Shown here: one piece after another, positions 52,398 through 61,024 of the stretch
How the letters are laid out: the number at the start of each line of letters is the position of its first letter
Numbering within the stretch: the first letter of the stretch is position 1
Assembly: GCF_008728195.1 (NCBI RefSeq)
Contig: NZ_CP031598.1
Span: forward strand, 2,852,001 to 2,916,000
Direction of reading: 5' to 3'
Source: Roseovarius indicus
Lineage (GTDB): Bacteria > Pseudomonadota > Alphaproteobacteria > Rhodobacterales > Rhodobacteraceae
DNA length: 64,000 nucleotides
The notes under the pieces: generated by a model
Told to the model about the DNA's origin: nothing
Databases searched by the model: none
The model's input: only the letters and a program-made list of their open reading frames with translations
Made by a program: the position numbers and the translations under genes

Positions 52398-52625
52398 ATG
52401 AGCGATCATGGCCCGATCACGCCCGAGCAATGGCTCGGCAAGCTGTTCTCCTCCCGCGCCGCCCGCGAGGGGCGCGTCATCCGGCGGCAACTCCGCGACA
52501 TCGACCGTTATATCGGCCGCGACCGGTTCGAGGCCGAGCTCGCCCGGCGCGGCTATCACGCGGTCGAAAACGCCGGACAGATGGTCATCTTCTGCAACCA
52601 GGAACCCGTCCGCGTGGTTCTCTAG
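52398..52625 (+). CDS. Small conserved protein, unknown function
   Basis: 75 residues from ATG 52398: MSDHGPITPEQWLGKLFSSRAAREGRVIRRQLRDIDRYIGRDRFEAELARRGYHAVENAGQMVIFCNQEPVRVVL (shown in full only by its features: PEQWLGKLF, RRQLRDID, RRGYHAV, CNQEP). I recall related small proteins in Rhodobacterales mislabelled as phosphoribosylanthranilate isomerase; it has no such fold. Basic N-half could bind nucleic acid. The last base of its TAG is the first base of the palindrome array. Confidence 0.7.
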   Translation: MSDHGPITPEQWLGKLFSSRAAREGRVIRRQLRDIDRYIGRDRFEAELARRGYHAVENAGQMVIFCNQEPVRVVL

Positions 52626-52773
52626 GTACTTTCCGCGCGGAAAGTACCCTCGGGAAATGCGCATTTCCCGAGCCCGGAATTTGCGCAAATTCCGGGACCC
52701 TGCCGCCACCGTCACGCTCGCGACTCGCCCGGAAAATTCGAATTTTCCGGCCCGGAATTTTCCAAAATTCCGG
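52625..52773. repeat. Array of five 22-24-bp palindromes
   Basis: Three perfect 24-bp palindromes abut each other without gap: 52625-52648 (arm GGTACTTTCCGC), 52649-52672 (arm CTCGGGAAATGC) and 52673-52696 (arm CCCGGAATTTGC), each centred on GC/GC. After 32 bp come 52729-52750 (arm CCGGAAAATTC, perfect 22 bp) and 52752-52773 (arm CCGGAATTTT with CC centre). Arms differ between units, so symmetry rather than sequence is kept. Located in the 393-bp gap between the 75-aa gene and mcl, which holds no gene otherwise. Confidence 0.95.
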
Positions 52774-52875
52774 CACCAAAGGGAACATAAGTTTCCGATC
52801 ATAAACACTTGTTTTCCCGCCCCTTTCTCTGCGCCGCAGCGAGTGCATCCCACCGCATCCCGCAACGCCTGCACC

Positions 52876-52898
52876 GGGTAGGCCCACCCTACCCGTTC
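52876..52898. promoter_or_regulatory. Serine-cycle inverted repeat, mcl site
   Basis: GGGTAGG-CCCAC-CCTACCC followed by GTTC: perfect 7-bp arms, 5-bp spacer. Twin of 50038-50060. It is 121 bases before the mcl start. Confidence 0.68.
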
Positions 52899-53018
52899 AG
52901 GCCCCATCCCCCTCCCCGCGCCGCCATTCTTACCCGCAGGGAAGTGTCGCGGCCGCCGCTTTCGGGCGACAACCGAAGACAACGGACACGCCCCGTCCGA
53001 ATGAGGAAGGACACCCAC

Positions 53019-53960
53019 ATGAGCTACACCCTCCACCCGCTCAAGAAACAGCGCCTGCAACGATCCGAACTGGCCGTGCCCGGCTCGAACCCGTCGATGA
53101 TCGACAAGGCCGCCGACTCGGGGGTCGATTACATCTTCCTCGACCTCGAAGATGCCGTCGCGCCCCCCGACAAGGTGCAGGCCCGCGCCAACATCATCCA
53201 GGCCTTGAACGACATCGACTGGAAGGCCAAGGGCAAGACCATGTCGATCCGCATCAACGGGCTCGACACCCATTACATGTACCGCGACGTGGTCGAAATC
53301 GTCGAACAGGCGGGCCAGCACCTCGACACCATCCTCGTGCCCAAGGTGGGCGTGCCGGCCGATCTCTACACCGTGGAAACCATGGTCAGCCAGATCGAAG
53401 AGGCGATGGGCTTCACCCACCAGATCGGCCTCGAAGCGCTCATCGAAACCTCCCTCGGCATGGCCAATGTCGAGGCCATCGCCGCCGCCCCCGGCCGGCT
53501 GGAAGCCCTGCATTTCGGCGTGGCCGACTACGCCGCCTCCACCCGCGCCCGCACCGTCGTCATCGGGGGCCTCAACCCCGATTACCCCGGCGACCAGTGG
53601 CACTTCGCCCTCTCCCGCATGACCGTCGCCTGCCGCGCCTATGGCCTCCGCGCCATCGACGGCCCCTTCGGCGACTTCTCGGATCCCGACGCCTATGTCG
53701 CCTCGGCCAAACGCGCCGCGGCGCTCGGGATCGAGGGCAAATGGGCCATCCACCCCAGCCAAATCGCGCTTGCCAACGACGTCTTCTCGCCGCCCGAGCC
53801 GGAAGTCACCAAGGCCCGCCGCATCATCGAGGAACTCAAGAAGGCCGCCGCCGAGGGCAAGGGCGCCGCCTCGCTCGACGGCAAGATGATCGACGCCGCC
53901 AGCGAGCGCATGGCCAACAACGTCATCACCGTCGCCGACGCCATCGCGGCCAAAGGGTAA
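53019..53960 (+). CDS. mcl1: L-malyl-CoA / beta-methylmalyl-CoA lyase
   Basis: 313 residues from MSYTLHPLKKQRLQRSELAVPGSNPSM at 53019 with GAGGAAGG upstream. CitE-like TIM barrel: YIFLDLEDAVAPPDK (metal and CoA site), GLEALIETSLGMANVEAIAAA, LHFGVADYAASTRA and WAIHPSQIALANDVF. Cleaves malyl-CoA to acetyl-CoA and glyoxylate in the serine cycle. 15 bases precede mtkA. In Rhodobacter the same enzyme serves the ethylmalonyl-CoA pathway, so a dual role is possible. Confidence 0.95.
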   Translation: MSYTLHPLKKQRLQRSELAVPGSNPSMIDKAADSGVDYIFLDLEDAVAPPDKVQARANIIQALNDIDWKAKGKTMSIRINGLDTHYMYRDVVEIVEQAGQHLDTILVPKVGVPADLYTVETMVSQIEEAMGFTHQIGLEALIETSLGMANVEAIAAAPGRLEALHFGVADYAASTRARTVVIGGLNPDYPGDQWHFALSRMTVACRAYGLRAIDGPFGDFSDPDAYVASAKRAAALGIEGKWAIHPSQIALANDVFSPPEPEVTKARRIIEELKKAAAEGKGAASLDGKMIDAASERMANNVITVADAIAAKG

Positions 53961-53975
53961 CAGGAGGTCACACCC

Positions 53976-55160
53976 ATGGACATTCACGAATACCAGGCCA
54001 AGGAGATGCTCAAGCGCTTCGGCGTCAGCACCCCCCGCGGCGGCATCGCCTATTCCCCCGAACAGGCCGTCTATCGCTGCTCGGAACTCTCCGGCGACAA
54101 ATGGGTCGTCAAGGCCCAGATCCACTCCGGCGCCCGCGGGAAAGCGGGCGGCGTCCGCATCTGCGCGACCGAGGAAGAGGTGGCCGACGCCGCCCAATGG
54201 ATGCTCGGCCGCCGCCTCGTCACCCACCAGACCGGGCCCCAGGGCAAGCTGGTCAACCGCCTCTATATCGAGGAAGCCACCAGCATCGCCCAGGAAATCT
54301 ACCTGGGCTTCGTGATGGACCGCAAGCTCGAGCGCGTCGTCGTCGTGGCCTCGGCCCAGGGCGGCATGGAGATCGAGGAGATCTCGGCCAACGAACCCGA
54401 CTCCCTCATCCGCAGCGTGGTCGACCCCGCCGTCGGCATGCAGAACTTCCAGGCGCGCGAGATCGCCTTCCAGCTGGGCCTCGACCCCACTCTCATCCCG
54501 GCGGCGGTGAAAACCATCATCGGCTGCTACCGCCTGATGAGCGAAACCGACGCCAACATGGTCGAGATCAACCCCCTCGTCGTCACCAAGAGCAACGAGA
54601 TCGTGGCCCTCGACGCCAAGCTCGCCTTCGACGACAACGCGCTCTTCCGCCACCCCGACATCTCGGAACTGCGCGACAAGAGCCAGGAAGACCCCCGCGA
54701 AACCTACGCGGGCGACCGCGGCCTCAACTATATCGGCCTCGACGGCAAGATCGGCTGCATCGTCAACGGCGCCGGCCTCGCCATGGCCACGCTCGACATG
54801 ATCAAGATGGCCGGCGGCGAGCCCGCGAACTTCCTCGACGTGGGCGGCGGCGCCAGCCCCGAACGGGTGCTCATGTCCTTCAAGGCCGTGCTCAACGACC
54901 GCAATGTCGAAGGCATCCTCGTCAACATCTTCGCCGGCATCAACCGCTGCGACTGGATCGCCGAGGGCGTCATCCGCGCGGTGAAGGAGCTCGACCTGCA
55001 AATGCCCCTCGTCGTCCGCCTCTCCGGCACCAATGTCGAGGAAGGGCGCAAACTCCTCGCCGATAGCGGCCTCAACATCACCACCGCCAGCTCCCTCGCC
55101 GAAGCCGCCGAGAAGGTCGTGGGCGAATGGAAGGCCGCGCAAATGAAGGAAGCCTCGTAA
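53976..55160 (+). CDS. mtkA: Malate-CoA ligase beta subunit (SucC-like)
   Basis: 394 residues. ATP-grasp: [54 protein letters not shown] and [34 protein letters not shown]. SucC family, but its place between mcl and mtkB indicates malate-CoA ligase (malate thiokinase) giving malyl-CoA. AGGAGG precedes the ATG. A second succinyl-CoA synthetase should lie with the TCA genes elsewhere. Confidence 0.93.
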   Translation: MDIHEYQAKEMLKRFGVSTPRGGIAYSPEQAVYRCSELSGDKWVVKAQIHSGARGKAGGVRICATEEEVADAAQWMLGRRLVTHQTGPQGKLVNRLYIEEATSIAQEIYLGFVMDRKLERVVVVASAQGGMEIEEISANEPDSLIRSVVDPAVGMQNFQAREIAFQLGLDPTLIPAAVKTIIGCYRLMSETDANMVEINPLVVTKSNEIVALDAKLAFDDNALFRHPDISELRDKSQEDPRETYAGDRGLNYIGLDGKIGCIVNGAGLAMATLDMIKMAGGEPANFLDVGGGASPERVLMSFKAVLNDRNVEGILVNIFAGINRCDWIAEGVIRAVKELDLQMPLVVRLSGTNVEEGRKLLADSGLNITTASSLAEAAEKVVGEWKAAQMKEAS

Positions 55161-56041
55161 TGGCCATTCTCATCGACAGCACCACCCGCGTTCTCGTCAC
55201 CGGCATCACCGGCCGCATCGGCAGCTTCCACGCCCAGGACATGATCAAGCACGGCACCAACGTCGTGGGCGGCGTGACCCCCGGCAAGGGTGGCTCCACC
55301 CATCTCGACCTGCCGGTCTTCAACACCGTCAAGGGCGCGGTGGCCGAAACCGGCGCCGACCTTGTGGTCAGCTTCGTGCCCCCGCCCTTCGCCGCCGATT
55401 CGATCATGGAAGCGGCCGATGCGGGCATCAAGACCTGCGTCTGCATCGCCGACGGCATCCCGGCCCAGGACATGATCCAGGTGAAACGCTACATGCGCCG
55501 CTACAAGGAAGACCGCCGGATGCGCCTGATCGGGCCCAACTGCGCCGGCATCATCACCCCGGGCCAGGCCTTCGCGGGCCTCATGCCGCCGCATATCTAC
55601 AAGCCCGGCCGCATCGGCATCGTCGGCCGCTCCGGCACGCTGGGCTACGAGGCCGCGAGCCAGATGTCCGAACGCGGCATCGGCGTCTCCTCCTCGATCG
55701 GCATCGGCGGCGATCCGATCAACGGGTCCAGCTTCAAGGACATCCTGGAACTCTTTGAAAACGATCCGGAAACCGACGCCGTCGTCCTCGTGGGCGAGAT
55801 CGGCGGCCCGCAGGAAGCCGAAGCCGCCGAATACATCCGCGACCACATGACCAAACCCGTGGCGGCCTATATCGCCGGCCTCTCGGCCCCCAAGGGCCGC
55901 CGCATGGGCCATGCCGGCGCCATCGTCTCGGCCTTCGGCGAATCCGCGCAAGAGAAAGTCGACATCCTCAAGGAAGCGGGCGTGACCATTGTCCCCACGC
56001 CCTCTTCCTTCGGCGAGGTTGTCGAGAAGATGGTCGCCTGA
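55160..56041 (+). CDS. mtkB: Malate-CoA ligase alpha subunit (SucD-like)
   Basis: 293 residues from ATG 55160, overlapping the mtkA stop by one base. CoA-binding Rossmann part VLVTGITGRIGSFHAQDMIKHGTNVVGG, GPNCAGIITPG, and the phospho-histidine His251 in GRRMGHAGAIVSAFG. Completes the malate thiokinase. The transcript may end beyond it; no strong hairpin with T-run seen up to 56366. Confidence 0.93.
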   Translation: MAILIDSTTRVLVTGITGRIGSFHAQDMIKHGTNVVGGVTPGKGGSTHLDLPVFNTVKGAVAETGADLVVSFVPPPFAADSIMEAADAGIKTCVCIADGIPAQDMIQVKRYMRRYKEDRRMRLIGPNCAGIITPGQAFAGLMPPHIYKPGRIGIVGRSGTLGYEAASQMSERGIGVSSSIGIGGDPINGSSFKDILELFENDPETDAVVLVGEIGGPQEAEAAEYIRDHMTKPVAAYIAGLSAPKGRRMGHAGAIVSAFGESAQEKVDILKEAGVTIVPTPSSFGEVVEKMVA

Positions 56042-56366
56042 TCACTCCCAAGCTCACGGCCACCATTCCGAGCCCCGGCGCCGACCCCGCGCCGGGGATT
56101 TTCACATCAAGAACGGCCTGCAAACGGATGATAACAAACAGAGGTCACAGAATCACACCGCCCAAAACGCCAAACACCCCCTGACAAAAATACCCAGCCC
56201 GCCGCTTCTTCTGGCCCAAAATATCCCGGGGGCTTGGGGGCTGGCCCCCAATCCAACCCTCGCCACACGCACCGAACCCACAGCTTCTTCTCGAACAAGA
56301 CATCCCGTGCGAGGCGCCCAGACCTGAAGTGATTTCAACGGTGGGGACAGAGCCCCCACACGCAGA
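56042..56366. other. Gene-free gap with a variant intergenic repeat
   Basis: 325 bp between mtkB and the convergent carboxypeptidase gene. At 56203-56230 it has CTTCTTCTGGCCCAAAATAT followed by CCCGGGGGC, a diverged member of the CCCGCCGGAGGC repeat family, and then a GGGGGC/GCCCCC dyad (56229-56249). No gene with credible start or codon bias was found. Confidence 0.6.
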
Positions 56367-57839
56367 TCATCCCGGATACAAGGCGCAAAACTTGTCCGCC
56401 AGATATCCCATCAGCGGCCCCGCCGACGGCTCCTCCCCGCCACAGGCAAGCGTGATCACCTCGCGTGGCTCGTACCGCCCGCCGTGCCGCTGCACGTTCT
56501 CGTGCAGCCATTCCACCGCCGGCCCCGGATCGCCCCGCTCTAGATGCGCATCCACATCCGGCACCGCCGCCCGCAGCGCCTTGTTCAGACACCCGGCATA
56601 GACATTGCCAAGGCTGTAGGTCGGGAAATACCCGAACAGCCCCACCGACCAATGCACATCCTGCAAAACCCCGTTCGAGGCCTTGTCGACCGGATATCCG
56701 AAATCCTTCAGAAACCGCTCGTTCCACGCCGCTTCGAGGTCGCGCACCGCGAGATCCCCGGCCACCAGCGCCTTTTCCAGGTCGAACCGCAGCATGATAT
56801 GCAGGTTATACTGCACCTCGTCGGCCTCGGTCCGGATATACCCCCGATGCACCCGGTTCACGGCGCGATAGAACGCCTCTTCGTCGGATACCCCGATATC
56901 CCCGAACCGCGCCCGCATCTCGCCATAAAGCCACCGGCAGAAGGCCGGCGACCGCCCCAGCTGGTTCTCGTAGATTCGGCTCTGGCTTTCATGCACCCCC
57001 ATCGACACGCCCTGCCCCAGCGGCGTCAGCCGATAGGCCGGGTCGATCCCCTGTTCGTAACAGGCATGGCCCGTCTCGTGGATCGTCGAATAGATGCAGT
57101 TGAACGGATCGTCCGCCGCCGTCCGCGTCGTGATCCGCACATCGTCGCCCGAGCCTGAGGAAAACGGATGCACCGCCAGGTCCAGCCGCCCACGCGTCCG
57201 GTCATAGCCGAACCGCCCAGCCAGCTCGCGCGCCAGCGACAGCTGCACCTCCGCCGGAAATTCGCCCGAGACCCCCTCGGCCGCAACCCCCTCCAGGGCC
57301 CGCTTGCGCAACTGCACCAGCCCGGGCCGCATATCCTCGAACAGCGCCTCCAGCATCGCCGCCGTCGCCCCCGGCTCGAAATCATCCAGCAAGGCGTCGT
57401 AAAGCGTCACGTTCTCCGCCAGCGCCGCCGCCTCCTCGCGCTTGAGCCGCACGACCTCCTCCAACGTCGGCGCAAAGGCCGCGAAATCGTCGTTGGCCCG
57501 CGCCTCGGCCCAGACGCCCTGCGACCGGCTCGTGAGCCTCGCCAAAGCCGTCGCCAGCTCCGCCGGCACCTTCCGCGCCCGGTCATGCGCCCGCCGGATC
57601 TGCCGCAACTGCGCGGCGCCAACCTCGTCGGGCGCCTCCGCCGCCGCCAGCCACTCACCGACCCGAGGATCGGTCCGCCGCGCATGCAGCACCGCCTCCA
57701 TCGCGCCCGACTCTTCCGACCGCTGCTCCGCCGCCCCGCGCGGCATCACCGTCTCCTGGTCCCAGGACAAACGCCCCGCCACCTGCGCCAGCGCCTGCGT
57801 CTCGCGCTCATGCGCCATCAACTCGTCATAGGCACTCAT
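56367..57839 (-). CDS. Carboxypeptidase Taq, peptidase family M32
   Basis: 490 residues. Zinc motif HETGH at 254-258 (IYSTIHETGHACYEQG), DPFNCIYSTI, QSRIYENQLGRSPAFCRWLY and LHIMLRFDLEKALVAGDL are M32 marks. A metallocarboxypeptidase of the cytosol for peptide turnover. Four bases follow COX15, so likely one transcript. Confidence 0.94.
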   Translation of the reverse strand: MSAYDELMAHERETQALAQVAGRLSWDQETVMPRGAAEQRSEESGAMEAVLHARRTDPRVGEWLAAAEAPDEVGAAQLRQIRRAHDRARKVPAELATALARLTSRSQGVWAEARANDDFAAFAPTLEEVVRLKREEAAALAENVTLYDALLDDFEPGATAAMLEALFEDMRPGLVQLRKRALEGVAAEGVSGEFPAEVQLSLARELAGRFGYDRTRGRLDLAVHPFSSGSGDDVRITTRTAADDPFNCIYSTIHETGHACYEQGIDPAYRLTPLGQGVSMGVHESQSRIYENQLGRSPAFCRWLYGEMRARFGDIGVSDEEAFYRAVNRVHRGYIRTEADEVQYNLHIMLRFDLEKALVAGDLAVRDLEAAWNERFLKDFGYPVDKASNGVLQDVHWSVGLFGYFPTYSLGNVYAGCLNKALRAAVPDVDAHLERGDPGPAVEWLHENVQRHGGRYEPREVITLACGGEEPSAGPLMGYLADKFCALYPG

Positions 57840-57843
57840 CGTC

Positions 57844-58983
57844 TTACCCCCTCACCGATTGCGCCAGCGGATACTGGCTGAGGAACCGCGCCCGGATGAT
57901 CAGCACCCAGACTACGACCGCCAGCACCTGGTGCACGATCGCCACCTGCCACGGCGCGGCATAAAGCACCGTGGTGATCCCCATCACCACCTGCGCACAA
58001 AGCGCGATGAACGCCCCCGTAAAGGCCGCCCGCGTCGCGCCATTGGCACTCCGCCGCCCCTTCAGCCACACCATCACGGCAAAGCCCAGCAGCAGATACC
58101 CCACCATCCGGTGCACGAACTGCACGAACCCTGGGTTCTCGAACAGGTTCCGCCACCCCAGCTCCGGCATCCAGAAATCCACCGGCAGGAACCCTCCCGC
58201 CATCAGCGGCCAGTCCGTAAAGGTCCGCCCCGCATCGATCCCCGCCACCAAGGCCCCGATCAAGATCTGCAGGAACGCGAAATGCATCCACCCCGTCGAC
58301 AGGCTGAACAGCTTCGCCTCCCGGCCCCGCCGCGCCTGCATCAGCTCCCGCTCCTCGCGACCGAGGCAGAACACGTACCACGCGATGAACCCGAGAATGA
58401 CGAAAGCCAGCCCCAGATGCACCGCCAGCCTGTAGCTCGCCACATCCAGCATCTGCCCCGTCAGGCCCGAGGATACCATCCACCAGCCAATCGCCCCCTG
58501 CGCGCCACCCAGCACACCAAGGCCCAGCAAGCGCCCGGTCCACCCCGGCGGCATCTTCCGTGTCAGCAGGAACCCGAAGAACCCCAGCGCCCAGACCAGC
58601 CCGATCACCCGGCCCAGCTGACGATGACCCCATTCCCACCAGTAGATCGTCTTGAACTCCTCAAGGCTCATGCCCTTGTTCTGCAACTGGTACTCGGGAA
58701 TGGCCTGATACTTCTCGAACTCCGCCTCCCAGGCGGCCTGGTCCGTCGGCGGCAACGCCCCCTTCACCACGTTCCATTCCGTGATCGACAGCCCGCTATC
58801 GGTCAGCCGGGTCAGCCCGCCCACGGCGATCATCACCACCACCAGCGCGAAAAGCACCATCAGCCACACCCGCACGGCCCCGCGCGCCCCGCGCCGGCCC
58901 TTGTCGATCATGCCGCCCTTCGGCGCCTCGCGCCGGGCCTCGCCCTCGCCAACCTCTTCGAAAATGCTGCGCTTGCCGCTCAT
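57844..58983 (-). CDS. ctaA: Heme A synthase
   Basis: 379 residues, COX15/CtaA type 2. Eight membrane helices with paired histidines: GGLTRLTDSGLSITEWNVVKGALPP, YWWEWGHRQLGRVIGLVWALGF, YRLAVHLGLAFVILG, FVQFVHRMVGYLLLGF and IVHQVLAVVVWVL. Oxidises heme O to heme A for cytochrome aa3 oxidase. N-terminal 35 residues are a charged cytosolic tail. Confidence 0.96.
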   Translation of the reverse strand: MSGKRSIFEEVGEGEARREAPKGGMIDKGRRGARGAVRVWLMVLFALVVVMIAVGGLTRLTDSGLSITEWNVVKGALPPTDQAAWEAEFEKYQAIPEYQLQNKGMSLEEFKTIYWWEWGHRQLGRVIGLVWALGFFGFLLTRKMPPGWTGRLLGLGVLGGAQGAIGWWMVSSGLTGQMLDVASYRLAVHLGLAFVILGFIAWYVFCLGREERELMQARRGREAKLFSLSTGWMHFAFLQILIGALVAGIDAGRTFTDWPLMAGGFLPVDFWMPELGWRNLFENPGFVQFVHRMVGYLLLGFAVMVWLKGRRSANGATRAAFTGAFIALCAQVVMGITTVLYAAPWQVAIVHQVLAVVVWVLIIRARFLSQYPLAQSVRG

Positions 58984-59041
58984 CCCCGGCCCTTTCCCTT
59001 GTTCAGGCGAAGGTTAGTGCCGCCACCCCCCCGCTTCAAGC

Positions 59042-59788
59042 TCACTCGCCCCGGTCTTTCCACCGCACCATCTGCCGCAGCACACCGTGCAGCATCCGCA
59101 CATCGGCGCCGGTCAGGGGCATCCGGCTCCACATGTTACGAAGATTGATCTTCATCCCCTCCCGCTTGTGCTCGGGGAAAAAGAACCCGGCCTCTTCCAT
59201 GCGCTCTTCGTAATGATCGGCGAGCTTCTCCACCTCCAGATGGCTGGCCCAGTCGGCGCCCCCCATGTCGGTGCGCTCCATCTCGACCTCGCCAGAGGCC
59301 CGCCGCCACTCATAGGCGGTCAGCAACACGCATTGCGCCAGGTTCAGGCTGGCAAATTCCGGGTTCACCGGCACGTTGATGATGGCATTGGCGCGCGCCA
59401 CGTCCTCGTTCTCGAGCCCGGCCCTCTCCGGCCCGAACAGCACCGCCACCTTCTCGCCGGCCGAAATCTTCTCGGCCGCCACCTGCATCGCCCGCTCCGG
59501 CGCATAGACGGGCTTCGTCAGCCCCCGCACGCGCGCGGTCGTCGCAAACACGTAGGTGCAATCCGCCAGCGCCCCCGGCAGATCATCCGCCAGCACCGCC
59601 TCATCGAGCAGCCGCCCGGCCCCGCTCGCCATCGCGGCGGCCTTGGAATTCGGCCAGCCATCCCGCGGCGCCACGATCCGCATCCGGTCGAGGCCGAAAT
59701 TCCACATGGCCCGCGCGGCGGCGCCGATATTCTCGCCCATCTGCGGGCGCACCAGCACGAAGGCCGGCTGGGGGGTCTCGGTCGGCAT
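59042..59788 (-). CDS. trmJ: tRNA (cytidine/uridine-32-2'-O-)-methyltransferase
   Basis: 248 residues. SPOUT fold: FVLVRPQMGENIGAAARAMWNFGLDRMRIVAP, VLFGPERAGLENEDVARANAIINVPVNPEFASLNLAQCVLLTAYEW. C-terminal helical extension as in TrmJ, which methylates position 32 in tRNA. Stands between ctaA and the repeat region. Confidence 0.92.
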   Translation of the reverse strand: MPTETPQPAFVLVRPQMGENIGAAARAMWNFGLDRMRIVAPRDGWPNSKAAAMASGAGRLLDEAVLADDLPGALADCTYVFATTARVRGLTKPVYAPERAMQVAAEKISAGEKVAVLFGPERAGLENEDVARANAIINVPVNPEFASLNLAQCVLLTAYEWRRASGEVEMERTDMGGADWASHLEVEKLADHYEERMEEAGFFFPEHKREGMKINLRNMWSRMPLTGADVRMLHGVLRQMVRWKDRGE

Positions 59789-59915
59789 GGGCTCTCTCCT
59801 TCACCGCCCGCCTCTTAAGACAGCCCCGGCCCGCTGAAAAGCCCCCGACCCGCCGCCACGCACGGAATCATCCCGCCCGCCACGCGCCACCCGCACATGG
59901 CGACGCGCCCGCCCC

Positions 59916-60120
59916 GTCTTCCTCGCCCGGTATACCCCCGCCGGAAGCGCCCACGCTCTCCCCCACGCCCGACCTCACCCCCTGGCGCCCCAAGCTTCTT
60001 CTTGGCCCAAATATCCCCGCCGGAGGCGTCCCACGCCCTCCCCCAACCCGGACGTCACCCCATGGCACCCGGGCTTCTTCTTGGCCCCAATATCCCCGCC
60101 GGAGGCATCCCTCCCGTCCG
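59916..60120 (+). repeat. Three tandem ~78-bp units of the intergenic repeat
   Basis: Units start at 59916, 59994 and 60073 (periods 78 and 79). Unit core: GCTTCTTCTTGGCCCAAATA then TCCCCGCCGGAGGCGTCCC, followed by C-rich spacer (CGCCCTCCCCCAACCCGGACG). Lies in the 372-bp gene-free gap between trmJ and the secreted-protein gene (59789-60160). First unit is diverged. Confidence 0.85.
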
Positions 60121-60160
60121 GCCGCCCCACCGGCCGAAGAAGACACGCCCGGGCCCGGGC

Positions 60161-61024
60161 TCACCGCGCCGCGCAGACCGTCGCGCGCGCGTTCGACCAG
60201 CACCCAGCCGAGCCCAGCCGGAAATCCTCGCCCAGGAAGCCCTGCGCATGGGTTGCCCCTGCGACCCCGTTCCACCAGGCCGAGGCCAGCCCCGACCCGT
60301 CCGGCCGCACTTCCGCGAACCAGTCGCCCAGGTAGCTGTCGCGGTCGGTGTTGATCCAGAACGACCCCGACCCGTCATTTTCCAGCCAGATCGGACAGCC
60401 CGACGCCATGTCGAGATAGACCCGACCGTCGACCGCCAGCTTGCAGCTCCCGTAAATCACCTTCGGCCCCGCAGTATCCGCCGCCGGCGCGCTGCCGGCG
60501 GTCTGCACACAGGCATAGGTCTCCTTCGAGGCCCGGCTCGACCCGGTCAGCGGAAAGCTCACCTGCGTCGGCCCGGTGCCGGTGTCATAGGCGAAATGCA
60601 CCGTGCCGGCACTGGCAAACAGGTCCAGCTCTCCCCACGGCTCGCTGTTGGGCATCACCAGCCCCCGCCAGGTGAACCCGTTATGGTCCTCGACCGGCTC
60701 CATGCCATAGACCTGCCCGGCGCCGCGGTCGCCGTCGAACCACATCTCCACGTCGATCGCGAAGGGCGAGGCCGCCGAGGCGAAGCTGCTGAACCCGATC
60801 ACGGTCTCGGCCGGGTCGTGGCGAAAGAACAGCCCCTCCTCCATGCCGGTGATCCGCATCGCCTCGCAGGCCGCAACCTGGCCGCCCTGGCGAAGCTGGC
60901 TGATATCCCAGCCATTGGGCGCGCTGTAGGGCACCGCCTCCTGCGCGGCCAAGGGCGCCGCCACGGAAAGGGAAAGACTACAGGACAGACCTGCCGCCGT
61001 GGCGGCCGAACGGATGAAACTCAT
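60161..61024 (-). CDS. Secreted protein of unknown function
   Basis: 287 residues with signal peptide (MSFIRSAATAAGLSCSLSLSVAAPLAAQ). GAGG precedes the ATG. The mature protein is strand-rich with six cysteines (AACEAM, YACVQT, GSCKLA, SGCPIW, AGCWSN, TVCAAR) and a repeated Trp pattern near the C-terminus. No catalytic motif or family recognised. Monocistronic, bordered by repeat clusters on both sides. Confidence 0.72.
   Translation of the reverse strand: MSFIRSAATAAGLSCSLSLSVAAPLAAQEAVPYSAPNGWDISQLRQGGQVAACEAMRITGMEEGLFFRHDPAETVIGFSSFASAASPFAIDVEMWFDGDRGAGQVYGMEPVEDHNGFTWRGLVMPNSEPWGELDLFASAGTVHFAYDTGTGPTQVSFPLTGSSRASKETYACVQTAGSAPAADTAGPKVIYGSCKLAVDGRVYLDMASGCPIWLENDGSGSFWINTDRDSYLGDWFAEVRPDGSGLASAWWNGVAGATHAQGFLGEDFRLGSAGCWSNARATVCAAR

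Noticed and set aside
59916..60120. Possible CRISPR array
   Set aside because: Only three units, period 78-79 bp, similarity extends into the spacers and there are no cas genes.
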